The translations under genes were made by a program, and so were the position numbers. A stretch of 64,000 nt of DNA, taken from assembly GCA_016081115.2 (NCBI GenBank), contig CM071929.1, positions 1,488,001 to 1,552,000 of the forward strand, given 5' to 3'. Under the pieces are notes generated by a model. The model was not told the DNA's origin. It saw only the letters and a program-made list of their open reading frames with translations, and ran no database searches. This DNA comes from Rehmannia glutinosa (lineage: Eukaryota; Streptophyta; Magnoliopsida; Lamiales; Orobanchaceae). Below, one piece after another: positions 35,613 through 47,299 of this stretch (within the stretch, counting starts at the first letter, position 1; each line of letters begins with the position of its first letter).

Positions 35613-36480
35613 ATGGCAAGCACAAGCAGAACCCCGATCATCCCTCCTGCTCAAGCTGAGAAACCCGAAAAATTCATGGGTTTCGACTTGAAAGAGGCGA
35701 GCAAAAATGCCGTTCTACCCGACTACCCTAAGTCTGGCAAGATCGACCGAGGACGCTCCGTTGTTGCCGAGAACGAAACGAATCTTTGAAAAACGCGCTG
35801 CGTTTGATGAATGGGGCCAGGGTGATTTCTGTCGTAACTATGTCCTTAACGGACTTAGTGATGCACTTTACAAAGTGTGTATTGTCTTTGTGAAATCCTC
35901 CAAAGAATGTGGGATTCTTTGGAGAAGAAGTACAAAACCGAGGATCTTTGGCACAAAGAAATTTGTTGTCGGTAAGTTCTTGGATTTTGTGATGGTTGAT
36001 TCTAAAACCGTGATGGAACAAGTTCAGAAGTTCCAGTTGATCCTACATGAAATCTCTGCCGAGGGAATGGCTTTGCCGGAAGCATTCCAAGTGGCCGCCT
36101 TGATTGAGAAATTGCCCCCAAGTTGGAGGGATTTCAAGAATTATCTCAAGCATAAGCGAAAGGAGATGGGACTAGAGGATCTGATTGTCAAACTCAGAAT
36201 TGAGGAAGACAATAGGAGGATTGACTCTAAGTCCAAGCTTGTCCCTATGGAGTCAAAAGCCAACTTGATGGAGCATGGCTCGTCAAGTAACTCAAGAAAA
36301 GGCCTAACGATAAAGGCAAGAAACCGCACTGGAAAATTCCGGGGAGCTTGCTACAACCTGTGGGCAAACCGAACCATATGGCAAAGGAATGCCGTCACCA
36401 AAGAAAAGAAAACCAAACCGATCCAATGCCAATGTGGTTGAAGAAAGGGAGCCGACGAGAAGTTGACATGTCGGCGGTGG
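35613..36480 (+). pseudogene. Copia-3 gag
   Basis: It starts at ATG 35613 (MASTSRTPIIPPAQAEKPEK, then FMGFDLK). The main ORF (35707-36441) encodes the copia gag domain, with KTVMEQVQKFQLILHEISAE, PPSWRDFKNYLKHKRKEMG and DLIVKLRIEEDNRRID. A zinc knuckle is expected near 36335-36400 but is frame-shifted (CYNLWANRT in one frame, PNHMAKECRHQRK in another). Frameshifts near 35700 and 36330 break the frame. Confidence 0.85.
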
Positions 36481-39475
36481 TGTTTGAAGCCAATTTGGTG
36501 GATAACCCGAAAAGAATGGTTTGTGGATACGGTGCCACTTGCCATGTACGTTCGATAAGGATGCATTCTCTTCTTACATTCCATCGACCGGAGGGAAGCT
36601 CCATATGGGGAATCACGCCTCTTCGATGTTGTCGGGCGTTGGAACGGTGGTGCTAAAGCCGACTTCGGGGAAAGGAGTTGAAGTCAAGAAGGATGTCTTT
36701 GCATGTCCCGGACATCCGCAAAAATCGGTTTCGGGTTCTTTGGTCAACCATGGGTTTAGACTAGTTTTGAGTCGAAAAGTTTGTACTTAGCAAATTTGGA
36801 CAGAGTTCCTTGGTAGGGGTTATCTAGACAAAGGACTGCTCAAAATGAATGTAATGATTGTCACGCCGTTTTGGCGAGAATATGAATAAGAATGAATCTT
36901 CTTTATATTCGAAAGTGCTCTAATTTATGGCATATTAGATTAGGACATGTAAATCAATGCTATAAAAAGGTTGGTAAATTTAGAATTGATTAATTTATTC
37001 AAGTAAACTCACAAAGAAAATGTGAAGTTTGTGTTGAAGCTAAAATGGCTAAATTACCGTTTCATTCGGTTGAAAGGAGCACTTCACCTTTAGAGTTGAT
37101 ACACACCGATGTGTGTGATCTAAAATTTGTGCAAACTAAAGGTGGTAAAAATATTTCATCACATTTATTGATGATTGCACAAGGTTTTGCTACTTATACT
37201 TGTTAAGAAGCAAAGATGAAGCATTAGAGGCTTTTAAAAATTATAAAAATGAAGTTGAAAATCAACTTGGCGTAGGATTAAAATAATTCGGAGTGATAGA
37301 GGTGGCGAATATGTTGCACCATTTGAAGAACTATGTACCCAATCGGGCATAATTCATCAAACAACAAACACCATATTCACTACGCTTCAATGGTGTTCTT
37401 TGAACGCAAAAACCGGACTCTAAAAGAGATGATGAATGCCATGTTGATAAGTTAGGATTACCCGAGAATATGTGGGGGAAGTCATTTTAATGTACCAACC
37501 ACATATTGAATAAAATACCACTTAAAGGGAAAGATAAGACACCTTACGAATTGTGGAAAAATCGTAAGCCTTCTTATAAATACCTTAAAGTGTGGGGGTG
37601 TTTGGCTAAGGTAGCAATACGAACCAAAACAAGTTAAAATTGGACCAAAGAGTTGATTGTGTCTTTGTGGGGATATGCATACCAAAGTAGTGCATATAGG
37701 TTTATGATACATAAGTCGGAAAATCCGGAAATGATCAAGGTACCATAATCGAATCAAGGAATGTTGTATTCTTTGAGGATGTCTACCCTTGTAGAGAAAA
37801 ATTAGAAGTGAGTACTAATAAAAGAACTCACGAATCGCAAGTGGTTCAACACCAATTAGTGAAGAATCGAGACGCATAAGAGGTCTAAGACGGCTAAGTC
37901 TTTTGGGCCCGATTACATAACATTTATGTTAGATGGTGAGCCAAACTCGATTAAAGAGGCTCTAAGCGATCCGGATGCTCCGCTCGGCAAGAAGCTATCA
38001 ATAGTGAAATCGAGTCCATTCTCGAGAACCATACTTGGGAGTTGGTTGATCTCCTGCTGGTCATAAACCTTTAGGATGTAAATGGATCCTAAAGAAGAAG
38101 TATAAAAAGAGATGGAACTATTGATAAGTATAAAGCACGGCTTGTAGCCAAAGGCTTTAAACAAAAAGAAGGATATGACTTCTTTGACACCTATTCTCAA
38201 AGAACGGGATTGCGTCTATTCGGTGCTTCTTGCGATTGCCGCTTTGCACAATCTAGAGATTCATCGATGGACGTCAAGACGGCGTTTCGAATGGAGAGAT
38301 AGATCTTTGAAATATACATGGAACAACTGAAGGGTTTGTTGCACCCTTGGTCAAGAAAAGAAGGTGTGCAAGTTAATAAGATCCTTGTACTGACCGAAAC
38401 AAGCTCCAAAACAATGGCATCTTAAGTTTGACAATACGATGTTGTCAAATGGATTTAAAATCAACGAGTGTGATAAATGCGTATATGTCAAAGGGACATC
38501 GAAGCATTTGTCATAGTTTGTCTATACGTAGACGATTTGTTAATCATGGGCGTAGTCATGATACTATCATGGAGACTAAAAAAGAATGTTAAAGAGGAAC
38601 TTTGACATGAAGGATATGGGGACTTTGATGTAATCCTTGGGATAAAAATCGTGAGAACTCCTAATGGAATTATCTTGTCACAATCCCACTATGTGGAGAA
38701 AGTGCTCAAGAAATTCAATGCTTTTGACAATCATTCGTCAAAGACGCCCATTGATTTAAGTATAAAACAGTTGCTAATAAAAAAGAACCAGTGGCTCAAA
38801 TGGAATACTCACGTATAATAAAGCGATCGATGTACATCACAAATTGTACACGCCCGGACTTGGCCTACCCTGTAAATATGTTGAGTAGGTTCACGAGCAA
38901 TCAAGCCATGAGCATTGGAAAGCGTTAACAGGGTGTTAAAATACTTGAAGTATACCTTGGATTATGGGCTATACTACTCAAGATATCCATTGCATTACTT
39001 GAAGGATATAGTGGTGCTAGTTGGATCTCGATTCGAAAGATTCTTATTCAACTAGTGGATACATATTCACCATTGGAGGTGGTGCGGTATCGTGGAAGTC
39101 CACGAAGCAAACATGTATAGCTCGGTCCACCATGGAATACGAGTTTATAGCTTTGGATAAAGTGGTGAAGAGGCGAGTGGCTTCAAACTTTCTCGGAAGA
39201 TATTCCATGTTGGAGGAAGCCTTTGTGCCTTCTGTGATGATTCACTTTGATAGCCAAGCGGCTATAGGAAGGCACGCAGAGCAATATGTATAACGGTAAG
39301 TCTAGACATATTCGCTTCGGAGACACAATACCGATTTAGACAGTTGATCTCAAATGGTGTGATGTCAATTGACTACGAAAGTCAAAAGACAATTTGGCGA
39401 TCCTTTGACAAAAGGATGAATCAAGATCAATTGGGTAAATTGCTAGAGGGAATGGGCTTGAAGTCCACAAAGTAA
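36481..39475 (+). pseudogene. Copia-3 pol (protease, integrase, RT, RNase H)
   Basis: Protease remnants lie at 36510-36700 (GATCHVRS in one frame; GKLHMGNHASSMLSGVGTVV in another). Integrase pieces lie at 36920-37700 (HIRLGHVN zinc start, then LIHTDVCDLKF and a GGEYVAPFEELC core). RT lies at about 37960-38960, with YVDDLLIMG near 38525-38550. RNase H lies at 39021-39475 (DSKDSYSTSGYIFTIGGGAV, then STMEYEFIALDK). Nearly every domain is cut by single-base indels, so nothing functional is encoded. Confidence 0.82.
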
Positions 39476-40040
39476 AAATAACTATCATAGTGGTAACCCA
39501 ACCATGATGATTTGGAGATCCCAAGAACTTGGTTCAATGGGAAAACTAAACCATGAAGGTTATGTTGTAACACTTGGAAACAATGTCATAACCCATCCCT
39601 AGAAAGCAAAACCAAGTGTTGAAACACCTGCAAAGTTGTGGTGAGGCTAAGTCATTTGACTTTTAATGACTCCTACACCTCGTTGAGGTTGAGTATGGCG
39701 GGATACTCGGATAGGAGATCACCTATATAAGTGAGAAGTGCGGCGGGCCGCTTCAAAGTAACACTTATGAATCCAAAGTGGTGTCCATGGCGAAAACGGA
39801 CACAAAACGTGAGAACGAGAAGGTGTTGAGACCTTGTGTTAATATCTTTGTTGACTCGGTATACACCGTGGATGAATAGTTCAAGGCATTGCGTCCACTA
39901 AGCCGCCAAAGTGTACCCGATGGTATTGACTACGGGAGGTTCAAAGCCATAAGCTACATTTCGAATGCAATATTGTCTCTTGAGGATGGTTTTGCGTGTC
40001 CGCATTCATGCATACATTAATTTCCACTCATGTGGGGGAT

Positions 40041-41162
40041 TGTTGGAAATTTTGGTTTTGATAAATTGGGTGTCGACCGACTTTGACCAATTTTTCGGTG
40101 GCTAAATATTTAATTCTGGAGGAATTAAATTATATATTATTAATCTACGTTCGAGTAGATGTTCGTAGTATTTTTATTTCTCAAAACCAAATTTCGGTGA
40201 GTGAGAAATTAATACACGAAGGTAGCCACATAAATGGGCATTATGTAAAGATTATGTAAATGGAAATGAAAGGCATACGCCTTATCCACATGGAATAAAA
40301 ATCATAGTTTATCCTAGTTTATTTACTAGAAGGTGTTATTTGTTGTATAAACTATAACACAAGTGGATGATCACAAGTGGGCCACACGCGCCGGGGCTTG
40401 CCCGGCCCGGCCGGCCGGCCTCGGCCTCGGCGGGCACAGGCTCGCTTCGGGGGCTCGGGCAGGGCCTGGACTGGGCTCGGCGGGCTTGGGCGGGGCGGCC
40501 CGCCCTATTGGGCCCGGGTCCAGGTCCACTAAAGTTTTGCCACTTTCGAAAATGGGCTTTGCCGATTCAGTGGTGCTGGATCTGTTGAAGTTTCAATGAA
40601 TCCGGACATTGTAGGTGTCCGTGATTCGTGTATGATCGTTGGAGTTAGTAACTCCTAAAAGAGTGATCGGTGAAAAAGAGCCCACTACTTGTATGCGGTT
40701 ATGGAGTAGTGGGGTGTAACATCCGGGATGTTACAATTGGATTAATGCCCACTAACTTTTTATCTCCTGCGGTGTTGGTTGTCTATAAAATCATTGTGCA
40801 TTGCAGATTTTGATTTTACGAGAAAAATTCAAAGCATTTCATACACCTCCAAAAGCTATTTCTACATTTCCGCACTAAGTCCAAAGAACTTGATCTTCAA
40901 AGACTTTTCTAGTTGAAGGTGCTTACGTGTTAGTGGTGCTACTACACGTAAGACGTAAGCCGTTTCATCTTTGGAAGCAATACGTCAAACCGTGAGCACT
41001 AGCGGGGACGTAATTGCTTTGCGGAAAGAGATTCGTCTCGACTAAACGGCTTCCGAAAGTTCTATCTTTTGTAATAGCTAGTTCGATTTCTTGTAATCTT
41101 CATTTTTACGTAATTTGCCATTTGAAGAGATTCTCGATCCTGTAACTTTGTAATAATCAACA
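40041..41162 (+). repeat. 3' LTR of Copia-3 (1122 bp)
   Basis: It pairs with the 5' LTR. The GC-rich block here (about 40388-40525) is longer and rearranged relative to its partner, while the flanking LTR sequence is well conserved. Confidence 0.9.
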
Positions 41163-42132
41163 TAGATGACAAATTAAAATCTCATTTAATTATCTTTTTA
41201 TGTTAGATTTTGGACTTAACAATGTTGAAAAGTATGTACCCCTCCAACTCCACAAAATTGAGTAGCCCTTAGACCACGGCACAGAAAGAAATCACAACTT
41301 GAACTGGACGCCGGAGCAGAGAAATTTTATCGTTTTCTATTTCCAATTCATGAGAATAACAACTATCATATCACTATTATCCATACAATTTGTTTTTTCA
41401 ATCAGTCAATTTCATTAAGTAGAAGGATTTTACAACTGATAACAAATATTAAAATTATAAGACTTACAAATCATAAACTTATACAGATCTGAAACATAAA
41501 AATATTTTAAAATTATACAAATCTGATTTATTCAGTAGAAACCGAAATACACTACTATCCACACATGCATTAGAGTTTTGGTATCCTTCGAGAATAATCA
41601 AAATTGGAAAGTGTTCAATTCTTTCATTCTGAAATTCATCTCCATGAGGAAATTCTTCATTATTTTGGTCATTTTCTTTTGAAAAAATTGGCGTCATTTT
41701 TGCATGAAGTGAATGTAGTACACTTATTTGCAACACGGCAAAGCCATATATATAGTTAAACCGTGTGACATTAGTTCCACGCATTGCTTTCTCATTTCTA
41801 TCCATTTTGAATTTTTCTGTACAATACATGACTACAATTATTTGTTATTTATTAATGTTTTAGATGTCTCAAAATATATCCAATAATAGGAAATATTTAA
41901 AAATTAAATATTTTTTCAACTTCTTTTAAAGTTTAAATAAGTATAGGAATCATAAAAATAGTACGAATGCTAGAAAAAAATCCATAAACTCACATAATTG
42001 CAAAGAATTTTCCATTAATTAAGTTGTAAAATTTTAATGTAAGGGTCATGTGAATAGAATGATACTCTTAACGCAGACCAATACTTGTATTGCTTTTTTC
42101 CTCTGAATATTTACGTACATAATTAATACTTA
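41163..42132. other. AT-rich intergenic stretch
   Basis: No recognisable gene. A 116-codon minus-strand ORF (41479-41829) has no family motif, no supporting promoter and AT-rich composition like its surroundings, so it is not called. Confidence 0.5.
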
Positions 42133-42633
42133 GAGCTTTTCCAACATAGGCAAAATAGAATTCCTTATTCCTCCAGCACTGCAATATCCTTTTTTCTTTT
42201 TGTTTTTTTAGCTTTTTTTATTTAATTTATTTTGGGTTTCTTTAACTTTAAATATTATTATTAATATTATATTTCAGTTGATCTAATAAAAATAATACTA
42301 AAATTAATTAAATTATATGTGATAATTATATGTAATTTTATGAATTGTTATTTCAATTTTGCATTAATTTCATTAAATTTAACATTTTTTAATTTGTTTA
42401 AATTTTAAAAATATATAAAAATTTAATAAACATTATATTCAATAAAATTATTTATTAAAATTTTATCAACTATAATGTAATAAAAATTAATATTAAATGA
42501 ATAAAAAAAGAAATCTTATAAAATATTCTTTTTTAGTGTAGAAAGTAGTGCAAACTGTTGGAGATAAAATGCGGTTATGCACTAAAGTAATACAAATTCT
42601 GCATCAAAGTAGTGCAGACTACTGGAGATGGTC
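42133..42633. mobile_element. 501-bp MITE with TTA duplication (Harbinger-like)
   Basis: The ends gagcttttccaaca (left) and, on the complement, gaccatctccagta (right) are imperfect inverted repeats. Both sides are flanked by TTA. The interior is very AT-rich and repeats the word gtagtgcaaact/agtagtgcagact near the right end. This resembles Tourist/PIF-Harbinger MITEs. Confidence 0.6.
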
Positions 42634-43480
42634 TTAGTGTGCCTAACTAGCTCACGAGAGATTAAAAAAAATTGTTGTGCTTATCCATCAAAAAATGCTC
42701 TAAAAAATGCAGAGATTAGGCATAAATTAAAAGATCTTTAATTAGTTATTTACTTGGACAACATTAATGCCTTAAAGAAATTTTAAGTTCGTTACATTTT
42801 TATGTCACAGAATGATGATCTAATGCTTTGTATTCTTGAACTAAATATCGATAGCCAAATTTGAAACCCAGTTGTCAATAAAACTCTCAAAGTGAAAATA
42901 TACACAAATAATGGTGGCAGTTGTGAATTGTGACCAGTTTAATGAATGATTAGGTTTATTACTTATTTATTGCACACAACTTTTGTACCTAACATTACCT
43001 TAGAAGTTCTGATGATGGGAAACCATTCTTATTCTATCATGCATAGAATTTTATGCTTCTACCAACTCTTCCAAGGTCACATTTGATTTAACTAGAGCAA
43101 AAAATATATTTTATTTTGCGCCAGAAAAACAACAACATAGATATAACTTAAATTAGGAAATCTACCCAAAGCTAAAAAGAATTTGGATTCAAAAAACAAT
43201 CCAAAAATGATATATTAGTTGCTGATCATAACCAAACAAACAAATAAAAAATAGACACATATGGAAATACTTTTTATAGATGGAGTCATTCGAAATCATT
43301 CCACCAAACAGGAACAGAGCTAGACGTGTAATTTTGAGGGGTAATAAATATTTAGGGTAAGGTAAAGGGAGGATGCGCCCCTGCCACCAAATTCTCTGAT
43401 CCAAATGCAACATAAAATTAATCTAAGTAATTGTTTGAAAAAAAATTAATAGTTCTTCCGTAGAATGAAATATTTAGGGA
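42634..43480. other. AT-rich intergenic stretch
   Basis: No gene is seen. A short relic (gagctagacgtgtaattttg near 43317) recalls the degenerate hAT-type ends seen elsewhere in the window. Confidence 0.45.
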
Positions 43481-44303
43481 AAATAAGATTTTGTCTTGTA
43501 AGTTGGATTTTTTTAGAATTAGTCCTCTAAGTTATCACCTTCATATTTCGGTCCTTGAACTTTCAAATTTCTAGATATTCACTCATTTAACTTTACAATT
43601 TTACTTTTGGTCCTATAACTTAACAGATTTTAGAAATTTAGTCATATAACTTAGCAATAGTTAACTAATTTATTAAAAAATTATTTCTTAATTAAATTTT
43701 ATTTTTAAAATTAAATAAATTTAATTAACAGTTAAATTCTAAATAAAATAAGTAATCACTTTTTAATTCAATTAATTTTTTAAAAACATTTCAAGCATTA
43801 ATTTTTTAAAGTTTATGTAATAAATACATCTTGTACACTAGTCCAGATTCATTTCTTGGAGATAATTCTCCACATCAAATATGACAAATTATTCTTAATT
43901 TACTAATTTAATGTAATTATTTTAATTTTCCTAAAATTCGTTAATTGTTTTAGAAATTTCTATTTATTTTAATTTTTTATTAATAAAATTAATTTAAATT
44001 TTAGTTGCTTTTATAATTAATTTAATTTTCATTAAATTAAGTTTAATTATATTACTTTCGGTCCTATAAGAAAAGATGTAGTGTGGGTACTAACATTTTA
44101 ATAAATTAGTTAAATTTAACTATTGCTAAGTTATGAGACTAAATTTTTGAAATCTGTCAAGTTATAGGACCAAAAGTAAAATTGCTAAGTTAAAGGACTG
44201 AATATCTATAAATTTGAAAATTAAACGAATAAAATATAAATGTGACAACTTAAAGGATTAATTTCTAAAAAATGTCCAACTTACATAACCAAAAATCTTA
44301 TTT
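43481..44303. mobile_element. Large foldback element (about 820 bp)
   Basis: The arms of about 200 bp are inverted copies: the left contains ttttggtcctataactta and aacttagcaatagttaac, the right their complements (taagttataggaccaaaa-like near 44160). The loop is extremely AT-rich. The ends are aaataagattttg and caaaaatcttattt. A related but shorter foldback is at 58168. Confidence 0.8.
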
Positions 44304-44758
44304 TTTTAAATATTTAATTTGAGAAAGATGACAGGGACTTCATGTTCGAAAACCTCAGTCCAAATCAAAGTAATGAAACAATGACAAAAATAGAAAAGGG
44401 AAAATTTTTAAAGTACCCATTATGGATAGTGGGTACTCTTTTTTACCCAACACCATAACAAAATTCTTTTCTACCCAAATTGGCAAAATTGCCCCTGCTT
44501 TTAAGTTGAGTTTTTTGAATATTGAAACTGAAGTCATTATTATACCCATTAAAAACCGTATAGAAACCATATACAAACATTTACATAACCTTCCTCATGT
44601 TCGAAATAGATATGGTGTTAGAAATCTATGAAGTTTACTTGATAATTTTCGAAATCTATTTGTGAATGTTCGAATATATTTATAAAATACTTGATAATGT
44701 GAAATATTTGAGTTTAGTTGTTAGAATGTTCGAAATAGATGAAGTATTTTGGGTTAGT

Positions 44759-45195
44759 GTTCGAAAATGGGGTATATTTTTTCGGCTATGGCACGATTAG
44801 ATGAGGAAGACGAAGAGGCACGATATAGGCACGATATGGTGCCATATCGTGCCTATATCGTGCCGTAGGGTTATTTGGGCATGATATCGTGTCGTAGGGT
44901 TAATTTGGGGACGATATCATGTCGTATGGTTAATTGGGCACGATATCGTGTCGTAGGGTTAATTGGGCACGATATCGTGCCGTAGGTTTAATTGAGCACA
45001 ATATCGTGCCCAATTAACCCTGCGGCACGATATCGTGCCCAAATAACTCTGCAGCACTATATCGTGCACAATTAAACCCGTCGGCACTATACCGCAGGGC
45101 TATTTGGGTACGATATCGTGCCGCAGGGTTAATTGGGCACGATACCGTGTCGTAGGGTTATTTAGGGTTATATGAAATCGTGCCTATATCGTACA
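44759..45195. repeat. Palindromic 29-bp satellite with telomere-like words
   Basis: About ten or more units of roughly 29 bp each contain the palindrome GCACGATATCGTGC or a close variant and the word TAGGGTTA. Units run in one orientation to about 44995, switch orientation to about 45090, then switch back. The block therefore holds both per-unit palindromes and a larger inverted arrangement. No ORF of interest passes through it. Confidence 0.85.
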
Positions 45196-46193
45196 ACTGA
45201 CCCTCCATATTGTCAAGATATCTTTGCTGTTATTCGATTTAAACAAGGTTAAATAACTAAGAGGAGAAGCAACATTACCTTGTTATTCAATTTTTTGGTG
45301 CGATTTTGGTTGCGAAAGAACACAAAAAGAACTTCTTGATATTTTGTGAAGAAGAAGAAGAAGAGAGAGAAAAAATGAAGAGCAAATGAGGGCAAATCGT
45401 ATGTATGTATATATACTTTAAAGGCTTGCATTTAAAGCCTCAAGGATATTGTGGTAAAAAAACCCCAAAAGTAGATAGAAAACTATATTTTTTATCTTAC
45501 ATGTTAAAAAAATCTCTCTCCTATCCCAAGTGGGTAAATCTCACCATTTGCTCAATAGAAAACGTGCAGTGTAAGAATTTAAAACTAACCATAAAAACAC
45601 ATTTAATTTACTTAAAGCTAACTATGGAGACACATTTAAAGCAGAATATTGAAAACAGATGACGAAAATTCTAGTAATTGACATCGCACATGGTGTTGCT
45701 ATATCAATATTAACATTTTTTTCTTGAAAGTAATAAATGACCAATGTTCCAAAATATAAAAAAAAGACTTAGACTTGTTCCAGTTGACTTACTAAGTCAT
45801 CACAAATTCACAATTGAGGCTACCAAACTGGTGACGTGTAATCCTAGATTAATACAAATCTTTTTAGATTGACTTTATTATTATTATTTTATTTTTAAAT
45901 TTTTACATTGTCTTCAAGACATTAGCATTAGAGCTATTATTCATAAAATTTTCCATTTATTAATGGATTAATATCTCTGGAAAGTTTAGAACTCTGAGTT
46001 CTGGCAGTTAGTATGGATTTTCTATTTTAATTCGGTATAGTATTATATAGTGTATATCATATGACATGTACTTACGTATATGTACTTTACAGTACACAAT
46101 TTTATTAACAAAACATATTTTATTTGCTAATTATATGTGGGAAATATAATATAAGATGCAATATAAAATATTTTAGAGGAAAAAACACTAGTA
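45196..46193. other. AT-rich intergenic stretch
   Basis: No supported gene. Short ORFs here are AT-rich and carry no motif. A GAA-rich run at about 45348-45365 is a simple repeat. Confidence 0.45.
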
Positions 46194-46712
46194 TGATTGG
46201 TTGTGCTTTCATTCCGTCCACCTTCATTTTCTGAGTGAATAGTGGTGAAAAGTTTTTTAAAAGTGAAAGTTGGATGTGTAGAGAAAAAATAATGATTGTG
46301 TTGATATAATGGAGAATCTTTTAGAGATATTGGTTGTTTGTGGAATTTTTGTGAATATAATAGTGTAAAATATAATTCAAGAAAATTGAGTAAAAATGAA
46401 AAATTAAACCAAAAATAAGCAATATGAATCCATTTTATACCTTTTGTTTTCAAGATTAAGAAAAAAAATAGCAAAAATGATGATAAATTAAAGAAATTAC
46501 CGAAATTATTTATATAAATAGGAGTAAAGAGAATAAATAGTATAGTTAAGTATTGAGAAGTGTGAAAGAGAGATAGAAAAATGAGATAATTTTTTGGAAA
46601 AAAATGAGATTTTGTTTTTAAAAAAAATCACTTTTTCCACAACCAATCACATATCCAATATTTTTTTCTCTCAAAAATAAAAATTTTGAAAAAAATTCCC
46701 ACAACCAGTCAC
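46194..46712. mobile_element. MITE with gattggttgtg ends
   Basis: The left end has gattggttgtgctttc. The right end carries its complement twice, ccacaaccaatcac (near 46638) and ccacaaccagtcac (near 46700). The layout fits a hAT or Mutator-type MITE. A 115-codon minus-strand ORF inside is not considered a gene. Confidence 0.6.
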
Positions 46713-47010
46713 AACCTAACCCCCCAAACTATGCGATTTTTCGCACTTTACTATATTTAATATTTTATTTACATTTTACCATACATACTACACAAGGTTT
46801 GCACTTTTCCTTATATCGTCCATCGATGGTGGAATATTCTCCAAATATTCCGCATGCCCTCCACGTGTGGCTAAATAAATCTTTGCCTAAAAATTCAAAT
46901 AGAAGTTGTTTGCACTTTACCATAAGAACTTTGTTAAGAATTTCACTTTGCCATATCAATTTAAAAGTGGAACAATAAATCTAATTCCGACAAGTATGAT
47001 GATTTTTCCC

Positions 47011-47228
47011 GAATGAGATCTTTTATGGTAAACCGTGTTTCATCTCTTATTTCACCGTACGGACGTTTGATATGTGTATAACACTTGCCATATTATTTTT
47101 CAAGCATAATCAAGCATAATCAAGCATAAAATTGTTGGTTTTTAATATGGTAAGTATTATACACATGTCAAATATTTGTACGATAAAATAGAAGATGAAA
47201 CACGATTTTGAAATAAAAGACCGCATCC
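47011..47228. mobile_element. Foldback MITE in the HIPP-like promoter
   Basis: The left arm (cttttatggtaaaccgtgtt, catctcttatttcacc) and the right arm (gatgaaacacgattttgaaa) are inverted copies, as are gtgtataacacttgccatat and atatggtaagtattatacac. The loop has three copies of caagcataat. It ends 11 bp before the TATA box of the HMA gene, so it likely forms part of that promoter. Confidence 0.8.
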
Positions 47229-47239
47229 AGATTTTTCCA

Positions 47240-47247
47240 TATAAATA
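47240..47247 (+). promoter_or_regulatory. TATA box of the HIPP-like gene
   Basis: TATAAATA lies 60 bp before the ATG at 47300. With a transcription start about 30 bp downstream, the leader would be near 30 nt, a normal plant core-promoter layout. Confidence 0.75.
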
Positions 47248-47299
47248 GCCACTCGGCTTCTTCCCACTTCTCAATCTCACTGATCGTTAGACCAAGAGA

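Larger units (their letters stand above)
34502..41162 (+). mobile_element. Ty1/copia retrotransposon with both LTRs (Copia-3)
   Basis: The LTRs at 34502-35584 and 40041-41162 begin TGTTGGAAAT and end AATCAACA. The element is flanked by the 5-bp duplication TAGAT (34497-34501 and 41163-41167). A purine tract tgtgggggat precedes the 3' LTR. Gag, protease, integrase, RT and RNase H follow in copia order. The sequence after the 5' LTR (atcgcaaagcaattatcc) does not match the common initiator-Met primer site. Coding frames are shattered by small indels, although the paired ends and TSD are intact. Confidence 0.92.

Noticed and set aside
41479..41829. 116-codon minus-strand ORF
   Set aside because: AT-rich like its surroundings, no motif, no signal peptide and no promoter or splice evidence.
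46127..46474. 115-codon minus-strand ORF
   Set aside because: Mostly inside a MITE-like foldback, with Phe/Leu/Asn/Lys-rich low-complexity wording.
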